In this document: piece after piece, positions 16,899-26,499 of the stretch | How positions within the stretch are numbered: the first letter of the stretch is position 1 | Layout of the letters: each line of letters starts with the position of its first letter | Source: an uncultured Pseudomonadota bacterium | GTDB lineage: Bacteria; Myxococcota_A; Bradymonadia; Bradymonadales; Bradymonadaceae | Length of the DNA: 64,000 nt | Reading direction: 5' to 3' | NCBI GenBank assembly: GCA_913057905.1 | Contig: CAJXPB010000008.1 | Span: 124,001 to 188,000, forward strand | Position numbers and translations under genes: made by a program | Notes under the pieces: generated by a model | Told to the model about the DNA's origin: nothing | The model's input: only the letters and a program-made list of their open reading frames with translations | The model's database searches: none

Positions 16899-17471
16899 CT
16901 ACTTCTGCTGGGCCTGCTGCTCCATCGCGGCCTTCCGGAGCCGCTGCTGGAGCTCCTTGTCGGAACCGGCGCGTTTGGAGATCGTCTTGAAGCGCTCGAA
17001 TGAGAGCCCGGACTCCTCGACGGCCTTACGCGTCTCCTTCATTACCTTCATCTGGGCCTCTTGGGCCTCTTTTTTTGACTCGGCGTTCTCGAGTTCCTTC
17101 TTGAGTTCGGCCTGCTTGGGGCGGAGCGTATTCGACACCTCGATGAATTTTTTGATCTCGGCGTCGGTGATCTTGTCGCCACCTTCGGCCTTTGACCCGT
17201 CATCGGACGAGGGCTTTTGCGTCGGGCTCGGCGCCTTGTCGTCGCCGGCCTTCCCGGCCGATGGCGAGGCGCTTCCCTGCTTGTCGGCGCCCTTCTGGTC
17301 GGCAGACTCGTCTTTGTTGGAGCCGGACTTCTCGGCCGGTTGCTCGGCCTCGGCCTGCGCCTTGTCGCCGCTCTTGGAGTCATCGCACCCGGTCAGGGCG
17401 ACGAGTGTGAGCCCGAGGGCGCACAGAAAGATTGCGGTCATCTGCGAAGGTCGTTCGAGTCGTTGCGTCAT
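16899..17471 (-). CDS. DUF4168-like lipoprotein
   Basis: A 190-residue protein with lipobox LTGC near residue 25, then a long low-complexity Ser/Lys/Asp/Gly linker and a C-terminal helical domain (DAEIKKFIEVSNTLRPKQAEL, LSFERFKTISKRAGSDKELQQRLRK). The order resembles DUF4168. The start at 17471 (MTQRLERPS) is preferred because GAGAGGACGACC precedes it; a longer frame to 17534 lacks this. A paralogue lies next to it at 17542-18069. Envelope location is expected; function unknown. Confidence 0.72.
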   Translation of the reverse strand: MTQRLERPSQMTAIFLCALGLTLVALTGCDDSKSGDKAQAEAEQPAEKSGSNKDESADQKGADKQGSASPSAGKAGDDKAPSPTQKPSSDDGSKAEGGDKITDAEIKKFIEVSNTLRPKQAELKKELENAESKKEAQEAQMKVMKETRKAVEESGLSFERFKTISKRAGSDKELQQRLRKAAMEQQAQQK

Positions 17472-17541
17472 GGTCGTCCTCTCTTCTGAAAGAAAAATCG
17501 ATTCATTCGACGCCCCCCATCGGTTGGTCGACATGGTTGAG

Positions 17542-18069
17542 TCAGCCTGACTGTCCGCGCATCTGTTTGCGGTATCGCTCTTGGAGCTCGGGGTCCTTTC
17601 GCATCTGTTTGCCGATTTTTTCGTACCGCTCCCGGCTCATGTCTCCATTGTCGAAGACCTTTTGGACTTTCTGCTGGATTTTGTTCTGAATGTTGCGCGC
17701 CTCTTCGCGCGACTCAGCCGACTGCATCTTGGTTCTGGCTTCGGATTGGATCTTCTTCATCTTCCGGTTGATCGAGGCGAATTCGCGCAACTCGGCATCC
17801 GAGACCTCGATATCGCTGCCGGAGGATTCGGCCATCCGATCCCCGGGTGCCTTCATCCCGCCGGACTCTTGTTTGTCCATCGAGCCGGTCTCGGATGATT
17901 CGGACGAACGGTCGTTGGTCGAATCGTAGTCGTTCGACGACGAAAGGCCCTGTTTGGCGCTGTCGGACTCGGTCGTCTCGTTGGACGATGCGCAACCGAC
18001 CGCCGCCATCGAAAGGCAGACAGCCGCGGCGACAACGTAGTGCATGTGGCCAGTGAACGTGCGATTCAT
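17542..18069 (-). CDS. DUF4168-like lipoprotein
   Basis: A 175-residue paralogue of the neighbouring lipoprotein. It has lipobox AVGC near residue 25, a Ser/Asp-rich linker, and a helical C-terminal domain (SDAELREFASINRKMKKIQ, MSRERYEKIGKQMRKDPELQERYRKQM). The start is taken at 18069 (MNRTFTGHM) because the signal peptide then begins at a normal distance. It is read first on the minus strand, with the other copy 70 bases downstream, so the two probably form one operon. It is divergent from the sensor kinase. Confidence 0.72.
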   Translation of the reverse strand: MNRTFTGHMHYVVAAAVCLSMAAVGCASSNETTESDSAKQGLSSSNDYDSTNDRSSESSETGSMDKQESGGMKAPGDRMAESSGSDIEVSDAELREFASINRKMKKIQSEARTKMQSAESREEARNIQNKIQQKVQKVFDNGDMSRERYEKIGKQMRKDPELQERYRKQMRGQSG

Positions 18070-18216
18070 AAATACCCGTGTTCCTGAAGAAACGAGTGTC
18101 GAAGGGTGGTTCAGATGTTGCACCACTGGTGTTCTTGCAGGTTCTGTTCCATCGTCCGGACGGCCGCGGCTCCTCCGGGCACGAAATATGACTTGCGCGA
18201 TTGAGTGTTGCAAACT

Positions 18217-18228
18217 GACACATGTGTC
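18217..18228. promoter_or_regulatory. Perfect 12-bp palindrome between divergent genes
   Basis: GACACATGTGTC lies in the 189-base gap between the DUF4168 operon (minus strand) and the sensor kinase gene. It may be an operator shared by the divergent promoters. No clear promoter boxes were identified. Confidence 0.35.
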
Positions 18229-18258
18229 GAAATCACCCTTCCAGACCTCCTAGCTTGC

Positions 18259-19755
18259 ATGGAAGATCTCTTCGGTAGCCTGAAACGACGCATCGCGCGG
18301 ACCTCGATCATCTTTCGGCTGCTCGCCTTCGTGGTGATTCCGATCGTCCTGGTCATCGGTGTGACCGCCACCTACCTGCTCGATGCCCTCGAGAAGCGGT
18401 TCGAGCGGCGCATGGAAGAGGACGTCGAGATGGTGGCGCGCTCGCTGCAACTTCCGGTCAGCCACGCCCTCGAACGCAAGCGCATCGGTAGCCTGGGAAA
18501 GTCACTTCAGTCGGCCATGCGGATCAGCCGCGTATACGGGGTGCGACTCTTCGATCAAAATGGCGAGCTGATCGCCTCGACCGTCCAGGGTGATCGGGGG
18601 TCCGAGGATGCACCCGACTCGGTCGTCGAGACGAGCGATCCAAACGAACGTCACCGCGAATACGGGACGGTCGCCGGTGAGTCGGCGTATACTTACTTTG
18701 TGCCATTGTTTGGCTCGGCCGAGCAGACCATCGGATTTATGGAGGTCTCGCGGCGCAAGCGCGACTTCGACCAGTTGATGAGCCGACTTCAATGGATCGG
18801 TCTGGGCGTGGCACTGGTGGTGGTCGTGCTGGTCTCGTTGGTCGCCCTCGGAGGCTACCACACCGCCGTCGGGCGTGCCTTGGGGCGGCTGCGCGAGTCG
18901 ATGCGCACCATCGAGGAGGGCGACCACGATCACCGGGCCAGCGAATCGGGCCCGAGGGAACTCGCCTCGGTCGCACGTTCTCTGAACAACATGGTCGATT
19001 CCCTTCAGGACGCCGAGCGGCGGGTTCAGCGTCAGCACCGTCAAAAGGCTCACCTGAAAGACGAGCTGCGCGAGTCCGAAAAGATGGCGGCCGTCGGGCG
19101 CGTCTCCGCCGGGGTCGCCCACGAGCTGGGAAATCCACTGAGCACCCTCGCCGGGCATCTGCAACGACTCGACCGAAGGACCGACGAAGATGACCCCGAT
19201 GCCCGGGCGATCGAGGTGATGACCCGCGAGACCGACCGCATGGAGAACATCATCCAGCAGATGCTCGATTTTGGACGCACCAGCGGGACCGAACCCTCGA
19301 CGGTGTCTCCGTCGCAGTCCGTGGACCTGTGCCGAAGCCGTCTCGTTCAACTGGCCAGCGAACACGGGGCGACCCTCGAGTTCGACGCCCCGGACTCGCC
19401 GGAGGATACGGAACTTCAGGTCACGACCGCTCGACTCGAACAGGCGCTGTCCAACCTGGTCGCCAACGCCGGGCGTGCCTCGTCGGAGGGTCGCGTGCGC
19501 CTGTCTTGGAGAGTCACCGATGATCACGTCGAATACAGGGTCGGCGACGACGGTTCCGGGGTCGATCCGGAGGTCCGCGATGAACTCTTCGAACCATTTG
19601 TGACCACCGAGGCCGACGAGGGCGGCGCCGGCCTCGGGCTGGCGATCGTCGAGGCCGTCGCCCGTGAACACGACGGATACGCCTCGCTCGACCGCTCGCC
19701 GCTGGGCGGCGCTCAATTTCGCCTTGGGATTCCGCACACGGGAGACCGAGCATGA
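18259..19755 (+). CDS. Sensor histidine kinase, NtrB/ZraS-like
   Basis: A 498-residue membrane kinase. A membrane helix at about residues 20-45 and another near 180-200 enclose a periplasmic sensor domain. A HAMP-like linker follows, then the dimerisation box with H288 in VGRVSAGVAHELGNPLSTL, and an ATPase domain with the N box (LVANAGRAS), G1 (VGDDGSGVDPEV) and G2 (GGAGLGLAIVEAVAREH). The start is taken at ATG 18259 (MEDLFGSL); a GTG at 18205 is also possible. Its stop overlaps the start of the sigma-54 activator gene, so the two form a two-component system. The stimulus is unknown. Confidence 0.88.
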   Translation: MEDLFGSLKRRIARTSIIFRLLAFVVIPIVLVIGVTATYLLDALEKRFERRMEEDVEMVARSLQLPVSHALERKRIGSLGKSLQSAMRISRVYGVRLFDQNGELIASTVQGDRGSEDAPDSVVETSDPNERHREYGTVAGESAYTYFVPLFGSAEQTIGFMEVSRRKRDFDQLMSRLQWIGLGVALVVVVLVSLVALGGYHTAVGRALGRLRESMRTIEEGDHDHRASESGPRELASVARSLNNMVDSLQDAERRVQRQHRQKAHLKDELRESEKMAAVGRVSAGVAHELGNPLSTLAGHLQRLDRRTDEDDPDARAIEVMTRETDRMENIIQQMLDFGRTSGTEPSTVSPSQSVDLCRSRLVQLASEHGATLEFDAPDSPEDTELQVTTARLEQALSNLVANAGRASSEGRVRLSWRVTDDHVEYRVGDDGSGVDPEVRDELFEPFVTTEADEGGAGLGLAIVEAVAREHDGYASLDRSPLGGAQFRLGIPHTGDRA

Positions 19756-21152
19756 CGAATCATCAGACAAACCGCCGGGTGCTGGTCGTCGAAGACGACG
19801 ACGGATTCAGGGAGCTGCTGCGCGACGAGCTCGACGAGAGGGGGTTCGACGTCGAGGCGGCCGACTCCATCGCGGGGGCCCTTCCGCTGTCGGAACGCGA
19901 GCCGCCGGCGGTCATCGTCAGTGACCTGCAGTTGCCCAACGGCACGGGGCTCGAGCTGTTCGAGCGGCTTCGTGACGATGAATTGATCCAGCCCGCGTTT
20001 GTGCTGATCACGGCCTTTGGGAGCATCTCTCAGGCCGTCGAGGCGCTCAAACTGGGCGTCGATGACTTTTTGACCAAACCCGTCGACTTCAGCGAGCTGA
20101 CGCTCCGGCTCGAGCGGCTTCTGGAGGTGCGGCAGCTTCGGGCCGAGCTCCACCGCCAACGCGAATCGCGCGCCGACGGCGACTATCACCAGATGGTCGG
20201 GCGATCCCGCGCCATGCAGGAGCTGTACGCCCGCATCGATCGGATCGCCGAGTCCGATGCTGCGGTGATCATCTCCGGCGAAAGCGGCACGGGAAAAGAG
20301 CTGGCCGCGCGGGCCCTGCACGCCGAGAGCCCTCGAAGCGACGGTCCTTTCGTGCCCGTCAACTGCGCGGGCATCCAGGAATCGCTGCTCGAGAGCGAAT
20401 TCTTCGGCCATACCGAGGGGGCGTTCACCGGGGCCGACCAGCCGCGCGAGGGCCTGTTCCAGGAGGCCGACGGCGGCACGATCTTGCTCGATGAGTTCAC
20501 GGAGCTCCCCGTGTCGCTGCAGGCGAAGTTGTTGCGGGCGCTGCAGGAAAACGAGGTCCGGCCCGTCGGCTCGAACCGGGCCCAACCGGTCGACGTCCGG
20601 GTCATGGCGGCCACGAACCGCGACCTGGAGGACGACGGCCCGGGCGAGTCGGTGCGCGAGGACTTCTACTACCGGCTGTCGACCTTCGCCCTGGAGGTCC
20701 CGCCGCTCAGGGAGCGTTCCGAAGACATCGTCCGACTGGCAAGCTATTTTCTGGAACAATCAGAGACCGCGGCTCGCAGCGGCATCGACGGCATGACCGA
20801 GCGGGCGCTCGACTGCCTGAGTTCGTACGACTTTCCCGGAAACGTGCGGGAACTAGAAAATATCCTCGAGCGCGCGGTCGTCTTTTGCGACGGCGAGGTG
20901 ATCGAACGCAGCGATCTGCCCAGTGAATGTCGCCAACAGCAACAGCCGCAACGCCCCGGCGGCGCCGACCCCGCAGCGGCCGACACCCTCCTACCCGTCA
21001 AGAGCGACGACGGCGAGCTCGTCACGATGGACGCCTTGAAGCGTCGGTACATCCACCACGTGCTCGAAGAGACCGACGACAACAAAAGCCGGGCGGCCGA
21101 CATCCTGAATATCGGCCGTCGCACGCTCTACCGGTACATCGATTCGGAGTAA
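19752..21152 (+). CDS. Sigma-54-dependent response regulator, NtrC-like
   Basis: A 466-residue protein in three parts. The receiver domain has phosphoacceptor D58 in VIVSDLQLPNG and a lysine in FLTKPVDF. The AAA+ domain has Walker A GESGTGKE, the sigma-54 contact loop with GAFTGA, Walker B GGTILLDEF and the arginine-finger region. The C-terminal Fis-like HTH is NKSRAADILNIGRRTLYRYI. All catalytic motifs are present, so it should activate sigma-54 promoters when phosphorylated by the adjacent kinase. It overlaps the kinase gene by four bases. The adjacent DUF4168 operon is a possible target, though no sigma-54 promoter was found there. Confidence 0.93.
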   Translation: MTNHQTNRRVLVVEDDDGFRELLRDELDERGFDVEAADSIAGALPLSEREPPAVIVSDLQLPNGTGLELFERLRDDELIQPAFVLITAFGSISQAVEALKLGVDDFLTKPVDFSELTLRLERLLEVRQLRAELHRQRESRADGDYHQMVGRSRAMQELYARIDRIAESDAAVIISGESGTGKELAARALHAESPRSDGPFVPVNCAGIQESLLESEFFGHTEGAFTGADQPREGLFQEADGGTILLDEFTELPVSLQAKLLRALQENEVRPVGSNRAQPVDVRVMAATNRDLEDDGPGESVREDFYYRLSTFALEVPPLRERSEDIVRLASYFLEQSETAARSGIDGMTERALDCLSSYDFPGNVRELENILERAVVFCDGEVIERSDLPSECRQQQQPQRPGGADPAAADTLLPVKSDDGELVTMDALKRRYIHHVLEETDDNKSRAADILNIGRRTLYRYIDSE

Positions 21153-21177
21153 TTGCACGAGGACGTGTTCGGAGGAA

Positions 21178-22074
21178 TTACTCCGCAGCGGCCTTCAGTT
21201 CGTCGAAGTCGATCTTTTTCATGTTGAGGAGGGCTTCGGTGATGCGCTGGACCGTGTCGTCGTCGGCGGTGTGCAACAGGGTGCGGATCCTGTGGGGCAC
21301 GACCTGCCACGAGACGCCGAATCGGTCGGTGATCCACCCGAATCGCTGCCCCTCGCCGCCCTCGCTGGTCAGTCCTTCCCAGTAACTGTCGATTTCGGCC
21401 TGGTCGTTGCACTGGACGATGTACGAGACCGCCTGGGTGAAGTCGAAGTCGTGTTCTCCGGCGCTCTCCATGGCCACGAAACATTCGTCGTACAGGGTGA
21501 ACTCCGCGAAGCTGACCGTGCCTTCGCGGTGAAGGTCGTCGTCGGGCCCGTGGCGGTCGATAAATCCGACAGACGAGTCGGGCAGCGTCGATGTGTACAG
21601 GTCGATGGCGTCTTCGGCGCTGCCGTAGCGATCACCGACGAACATCAGGCACGGGACGATCCCGCGGTCGGCCTCGGGTGAGTGCATCAGTTGCCAGGAG
21701 AGCCCGAATCGGTCCTCGCACCAGCCGTAGCAATCGCTGAAGTCGTAGGAGTCCAGCGGCATCAGCTCCGAGCCGCCCTCCGTCAACTTCTTCCAAAGCC
21801 GCCCGATCTCGTCGCGGTCGTCACACTTGAAGATGAATGAATTTGCCGGGCTGAACTCGAAGCCAAAGGAGCCATTGAGCGCGTAGAATGCAAACCCTTC
21901 CAGGACGAATTCCCGCGACATGACGCTGCCTGGTTCCCTCCCGGCCGTCTGTGCCGAGGCTTCGTTGTAACGCATCGACCGTCCGATCGACGCGTTCGCG
22001 AAGGTTTGGGTGTAAAACTCCGTGGCCTCTTCGGCCTCGTCGTCAAACCACAGGTTGGGGATGATTCTCTGCAT
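21178..22074 (-). CDS. Two-domain VOC-family protein (PhnB/3-demethylubiquinone MT-like)
   Basis: A 298-residue protein made of two tandem copies of one fold. The first begins IIPNLWFDDEAEEATEFY and ends near YGWCEDRFGLSWQLM. The second begins VPCLMFVGDRYGSAEDAIDLY and ends near FGWITDRFGVSWQVVP. This is the PhnB-like branch of the vicinal-oxygen-chelate superfamily, whose older name 3-demethylubiquinone methyltransferase is misleading. Enzymatic activity is not established. The ATG at 22074 has GGAG six bases upstream. A full-length paralogue is at 43358-44260. Confidence 0.85.
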   Translation of the reverse strand: MQRIIPNLWFDDEAEEATEFYTQTFANASIGRSMRYNEASAQTAGREPGSVMSREFVLEGFAFYALNGSFGFEFSPANSFIFKCDDRDEIGRLWKKLTEGGSELMPLDSYDFSDCYGWCEDRFGLSWQLMHSPEADRGIVPCLMFVGDRYGSAEDAIDLYTSTLPDSSVGFIDRHGPDDDLHREGTVSFAEFTLYDECFVAMESAGEHDFDFTQAVSYIVQCNDQAEIDSYWEGLTSEGGEGQRFGWITDRFGVSWQVVPHRIRTLLHTADDDTVQRITEALLNMKKIDFDELKAAAE

Positions 22075-22188
22075 CACGAGCTCCGGGGCGGGGTGCCGGG
22101 TTCACTTCAAAAGGCGAGCCAGACAATACCACCGAAACTGCGAACGTCCTAGTCGAACGAGCGTAAAGTTCGCTCGAGGGGCTCGTGA

Positions 22189-23469
22189 CTACATCGCCGG
22201 CCAGAAAAGGAGGATGCCCAGCCCGGTGGCGATGGTCACCCCAAACAGGACGGCGATGTGCCGCAGTAGCCGTTTTCCACCCAGCACCGCGGCGACGGCG
22301 CCCTTGAATACCATGTTCGAGATGCCCCCGATCATCATCATCCGCCAGCCGACGTCTTCCGAGACCCGGCCGGCCTGCACCATCTCGGCGGTCGACAGGG
22401 TGATGGCATCGACGTCGGTCAGCCCGGAGATCGTGGCCAATACGTACATGCCGGCGTCGCCGAAGTTTTCTCGGGTGACCGCGATGGCAAACAGGATAAC
22501 TGCGTACATCAACCCGAAGATGATGGCGACCTTCAGGCTCGTCGGGTCCTCCGGCTGGTGGTCCTGGTCGTCTTCGAAGTCCTCCGTGCCTCGGTAAGCC
22601 AGAGCCGTTGCCAGCGCCATCACGCCGATGAGCACTGCAAACTTTGGCACCACCACCCAGCGTATGTCCCAGGCCACGACCAACACCTCGACGACGATGC
22701 GAACGAACGAAAGCGTCGAGGCGATCATGATGGCCACGGCCGCGGTGCCCGAGACCGACGGGGCCCGGGCGGCCCGGCGAGCGTAGGCAACGGTGGCCGC
22801 CGTGCTCGAGACGATGCCTCCCAGAGTGCCGCCCAGAACGACGCCGGCGCGCGGGCCGACGAACTTGTAGAGGATGTAGCCGATGACGCTGATCCCGACG
22901 ATCAGGACGACGATCAGCCAGATCTGAAAGGGGTTGAAGACGTCGTACGGCCCGTAGGTCTTGTCGGGCAGCACCGGCAGGACGACGACCGCCAACAACA
23001 CGAACCGATAGACGGCGCGATAGTCCTCGGGACCCAGGCGTTCGGCGAAGTTGTGCAGAGGCCGCTTCCAGTGCAAAAGCACCGCCGTCGTGCCGCCGAC
23101 GGCGATGCCCACCAACGCGTAGCCAGTAATCAGCAGGGCGCCCACCGTGTACATCACGAGTGCGGCGACCATGGTCGTGGAGCCGGGCTCGCTCTTTACC
23201 CGCACGCCGGTGTCATCCGGCTCACCGAGTCCCCCGGGCGACAGATTGTCCACGAAGACCGCCGCCCCCAGCACCACCAAGCCGGCGGGCACGATCCAGG
23301 CGCCCACAGGTTCGACCAGAAGCGCCGTACACGCCCCGAAGATCGTGATCAGCGGAAAGGTGCGGATGCCGGTCGAACGGCCGGTCTGCTCGCGCTCCAG
23401 CCCAACGAACAACCCGAGCGCCAGCGCCAGGCCGAGGTGCAACCAAGTTTGGGGATCGACAGTGGGCAT
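22189..23469 (-). CDS. MgtC/SapB-DUF4010 membrane protein
   Basis: A 426-residue integral membrane protein. The N-terminal part (LHLGLALALGLFVGLEREQTGRSTGIRTFPLITIFGA) is an MgtC/SapB domain. The rest, with many hydrophobic segments and the phrase VLATISGLTDVDAITLS near the end, is the DUF4010 domain. Members are proposed to affect ion homeostasis; the transported species is unknown. The start at 23469 follows AAAGGTC. It is divergent from the MFS gene with about 12 bases between starts, which suggests one of the two starts is wrong by some codons. Confidence 0.85.
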   Translation of the reverse strand: MPTVDPQTWLHLGLALALGLFVGLEREQTGRSTGIRTFPLITIFGACTALLVEPVGAWIVPAGLVVLGAAVFVDNLSPGGLGEPDDTGVRVKSEPGSTTMVAALVMYTVGALLITGYALVGIAVGGTTAVLLHWKRPLHNFAERLGPEDYRAVYRFVLLAVVVLPVLPDKTYGPYDVFNPFQIWLIVVLIVGISVIGYILYKFVGPRAGVVLGGTLGGIVSSTAATVAYARRAARAPSVSGTAAVAIMIASTLSFVRIVVEVLVVAWDIRWVVVPKFAVLIGVMALATALAYRGTEDFEDDQDHQPEDPTSLKVAIIFGLMYAVILFAIAVTRENFGDAGMYVLATISGLTDVDAITLSTAEMVQAGRVSEDVGWRMMMIGGISNMVFKGAVAAVLGGKRLLRHIAVLFGVTIATGLGILLFWPAM

Positions 23470-23481
23470 CGTGACCTTTAG

Positions 23482-24870
23482 ATGGCATATCCCCGACGCT
23501 CCGGCAATCAATTCTCCGAGCCGCCGTCCAAAACAGTGAACCTCTCAGCCGCAGCAAATCGACTGGCGCGGGGCATCGCTCGCGGATGGGCGTTCTTGTT
23601 CCCGAATCCCGGTTTTTACGGCTGGGCGGTCGTCGGGTCGTGCCTGATGTGTGCGATGCTCTCGTCCCCGGGGCAGTCCTTCGCGCTGTCGCTTTATCTG
23701 GAGCATTTGATCGCCGACCTGGGGCTCAGTCGCATGGCCCTGTCGTCGCTGTACGGCGCCATGACCCTGACCGCCGCCGCCACGCTCCCCCTGGTCGGAC
23801 GGCTCGCCGACCGATTCGACGGCCGCTACTTTCTGGCCTGCGTCATCGTCGGCATCGGCGCGGCGTGTCTCTTCTTTTCGCAGGTCACCACCTGGATCGG
23901 CGTGGCGGTCGCCTTCTTTCTGTTGAGACTTTTGGGCCAGGGCGCCATCGGACTCGGCAACCTGACCGTGGTCGTCCGCTGGTTCCGGCAGTTTCGCGGC
24001 CGGGCGTTGGCCGTCGTCAACCTGGGATACGCCACCGGCGAGATGATCTTCCCGACGCTGATCCTGGGGTTGATCGCGGCGATCGGCTGGCGCGGATCGA
24101 TGATGACCTTCGCGGCGGCCTACGTGCTGATCTTTGCGCCCCTGGTCCTGTGGCTCTTGCGGCCGCGCAGCTCCGACGAACCCTTCGACGGTGAACCAGA
24201 GCCCCAGTCGGATGACAAGCCCGGTGATGAGGCCGAAGAAACGGACGCGCCGCCCGGCATCGACCCCGAGGAACACGCCGACAAGGCCCCGGACTACGCC
24301 TTCGGCGAGGCGCTCAAGACGCCCACGTTCTGGGTGATGGCGCTGTGCGTCTCCGTCCTGCCCATGGTGGTCACCGCCGTCATCTTCCACCAGGTAGCGC
24401 TGTTCGCCTCGCTGGGGTGGGCCAAGTCGCTGATTGCGCCGGCCTTTGTCGGCTTCGCCGCCGCCCGCGTGGGCGTCACCTACGGGACGGGGTTCGTCCT
24501 CGAGCACGTCTCCAGCCGATTCGGCATCTCCGCGGCCATGGTCCTGGCCACACTCGCCCTGGTATCGACCGTTCTGCCCGTCTCGGGTCCGGTCGGCTCG
24601 ATGATCTATGGAGCCGGCCTGGGTGCGGCGACCGGCGGGTTGAGCACCTCCAACCAGGTATTGTGGCCCGAGTACTTCGGCACCGAGGCCGTCGGCCAAA
24701 TCAAGGGCGCCGTCACCGCCATCCGCAATGCCTCGACCGCCGCCGGCCCGCCGCTGGTCGCCTGGCTGATCGCCGGCCACCAGCAGTTCGACACCGCCAT
24801 CGCCGTCCTGGTGGGACTGTGCGTGCTGGCGGCGGCCGTCGCTCCCTGGGTGACTCCGCCCGGGCGGTGA
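23482..24870 (+). CDS. Major facilitator superfamily transporter
   Basis: A 462-residue membrane protein with about twelve hydrophobic segments split by a long acidic cytoplasmic loop (residues about 230-275). The loop after helix 2 contains GRLADRFDGR, close to the MFS A-motif, and the pattern resembles the OFA/monocarboxylate branch. The substrate is unknown. The ATG at 23482 would leave only about 12 bases from the divergent gene; a GTG at 23533 is a good alternative that removes an atypical polar N-terminus. Confidence 0.85.
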   Translation: MAYPRRSGNQFSEPPSKTVNLSAAANRLARGIARGWAFLFPNPGFYGWAVVGSCLMCAMLSSPGQSFALSLYLEHLIADLGLSRMALSSLYGAMTLTAAATLPLVGRLADRFDGRYFLACVIVGIGAACLFFSQVTTWIGVAVAFFLLRLLGQGAIGLGNLTVVVRWFRQFRGRALAVVNLGYATGEMIFPTLILGLIAAIGWRGSMMTFAAAYVLIFAPLVLWLLRPRSSDEPFDGEPEPQSDDKPGDEAEETDAPPGIDPEEHADKAPDYAFGEALKTPTFWVMALCVSVLPMVVTAVIFHQVALFASLGWAKSLIAPAFVGFAAARVGVTYGTGFVLEHVSSRFGISAAMVLATLALVSTVLPVSGPVGSMIYGAGLGAATGGLSTSNQVLWPEYFGTEAVGQIKGAVTAIRNASTAAGPPLVAWLIAGHQQFDTAIAVLVGLCVLAAAVAPWVTPPGR

Positions 24871-25012
24871 GTTCGGGCCATTTGCGCCGACCTCGGCTTC
24901 AGCCTACGATGGCCCAACAACTCATTTTCATCGCTGGCGGGATGAGTCTGCCGACGTGCGTTCGTCAGCATCGAATGGTCGCAGTTCTATGCTCGAATCC
25001 AAGGAACGCAGT

Positions 25013-25813
25013 ATGAAGTTGTGGAAGACGCTCGTTGGTATGCTCGCCGCCACCTTTCTTCTGGTCGCATGCGGCGACGATGGCCCCTCCGAGACCTCGG
25101 ACGCCGGCAACAACGCCGACATGAACATGACTGAAGACGTCCAGGACGACGGCGGCACCCAGGAGGGCATGTCGATCAAGGACCTCCGCGGCATCGATGC
25201 CGTCGCAAACCTTCAGCAGGGTGCCACCACCGATGACCAATTCACGATCTCCAGGGTCGTCGTGTCTGCTCTCGAACCGGGGCAGAACCGTCCCTATCTG
25301 GGCGTCTACGTCCAAGACTCGAGCGGGGATTCCGAAAATAGCGGTCTCTTCGTCACGGCAAACAGCGGGGGCATGACCGGTCTCCCGCCGTTGAGTGCTG
25401 GCGATGTGGTTTCGGTCAGCGGCAGGATTCAAAACGACGGAGGCCAGCTCGAGATGACACGCGTTGAATTTCAGGATGTGGCTGAAGGGGGGTCCCCGCC
25501 GTCACCGGTCAGGCTTTCCGAAGTGAGTGCTGTGGAGAGCGGCGACTACGACGGCATCTTCGTCCGCCTCGACAGCCAGACCGTGGCCACCTGGGAACCC
25601 TCCAACAACGGCGGCACCGCCGAATTCGACAGTGGGCTCGTCATCGGAAGCACACTCTACGAATTCGCCACCGACTACCCGGATGTCTCGAGCGGCGAGA
25701 CCCTCTCCGAGGTCAACGGTGTCGTGGGCGTCATCGATGGCGAGCGTCGCGTGCTGCCTCGCAACGAGGGTGACTTGGTCACGGCCGGTTCGGGCTCCGG
25801 CGGAGGCGGGTGA
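25013..25813 (+). CDS. Lipoprotein with OB-fold-like domain
   Basis: A 266-residue paralogue of the lipoprotein at 13714-14538. It has lipobox LLVAC near residue 19, a Gly/Asp/Asn-rich linker, then VYVQDSSGDSENSGLFV, GDVVSVSGRIQNDGGQLEM and LDSQTVATWEPSNNGGTAEFDSGLVIG. It ends in a glycine-rich tail (GSGSGGGG). No catalytic motif was recognised. Envelope location is expected. Confidence 0.75.
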   Translation: MKLWKTLVGMLAATFLLVACGDDGPSETSDAGNNADMNMTEDVQDDGGTQEGMSIKDLRGIDAVANLQQGATTDDQFTISRVVVSALEPGQNRPYLGVYVQDSSGDSENSGLFVTANSGGMTGLPPLSAGDVVSVSGRIQNDGGQLEMTRVEFQDVAEGGSPPSPVRLSEVSAVESGDYDGIFVRLDSQTVATWEPSNNGGTAEFDSGLVIGSTLYEFATDYPDVSSGETLSEVNGVVGVIDGERRVLPRNEGDLVTAGSGSGGGG

Positions 25814-25857
25814 GGCATGAAGCAGTCATAGACTGAGAAGGTGGAAAGCAAATTCTT

Positions 25858-26481
25858 CTAAGGTTTCAGGCGCTTCGCTACTTCGCCGTTCAGGCAAAAG
25901 GCGACATCGCGCCAAGGAGCTTCGTCGGGATCAGCGCCGAGATAGGTCTCGACATTCTCAGAGCTCTCTCGGACCAATTCGGATCGTTCATCGTCGTCCA
26001 AATGCTTCGTTGGCATGTCTATGAAACCGACTTCATCTCCCGTGCTGAGGGTCTGTTTTCCGGGCCAAGCCGCAATCGCCACGTATGGTGCACGTCGGGT
26101 CTGCGGCATGGACAGTAGTGGTGCCAACCCCATCGTTGACGACCATTTGCCTTCGGGAGTTTGAAAGTTCAGTGCGACGAGCGTGCCTCCCTCGGGACCG
26201 TTTCCTCCGAGTTCAAGCTTCCAAGCTGGATCTTTGACAAAAGAATTAAGAAGCGCCGCGAGCTCTCGAAAGTCTTGGATGTCGGGAAAGACCGCGACTC
26301 CCGCTTCGCCGTTTTCACTGCAGAGGTTGAAAAAATCACCAATCTCGCTAGGCGTCGCGTCGTCTGGACATTGGATCACAGCGGTATTGAGCTCCTGCTG
26401 TGACGACAGGTGGCCTACGAAACGACATCCAGAGAAGATTTGAAGCCACTTGATCAGTCGTTCTGCAGCATCAACTGACAC
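25858..26481 (-). CDS. Uncharacterised protein, second gene of a Phd-like operon
   Basis: A 207-residue soluble protein that I do not recognise. It is mildly acidic, with no signal peptide or membrane segment. Its start is GTG at 26481, with a GGGAGGGGAT ribosome site directly before it and only 18 bases after the stop of the small antitoxin-like gene. That position is typical of a toxin in a Phd/YefM-type pair, but at 207 residues it is larger than RelE or Doc toxins and shows neither family's motifs. An unrelated cotranscribed role is possible. Confidence 0.6.
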   Translation of the reverse strand: MSVDAAERLIKWLQIFSGCRFVGHLSSQQELNTAVIQCPDDATPSEIGDFFNLCSENGEAGVAVFPDIQDFRELAALLNSFVKDPAWKLELGGNGPEGGTLVALNFQTPEGKWSSTMGLAPLLSMPQTRRAPYVAIAAWPGKQTLSTGDEVGFIDMPTKHLDDDERSELVRESSENVETYLGADPDEAPWRDVAFCLNGEVAKRLKP

Positions 26482-26499
26482 ATCCCCTCCCAGGTCATT

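Noticed and set aside
18166..18196. Possible sigma-54 promoter (GGCACG then TTGC) between the DUF4168 operon and the kinase gene
   Set aside because: The spacing between GG and GC is about 15 bases instead of the required 10, and the reverse-strand candidate is also off.
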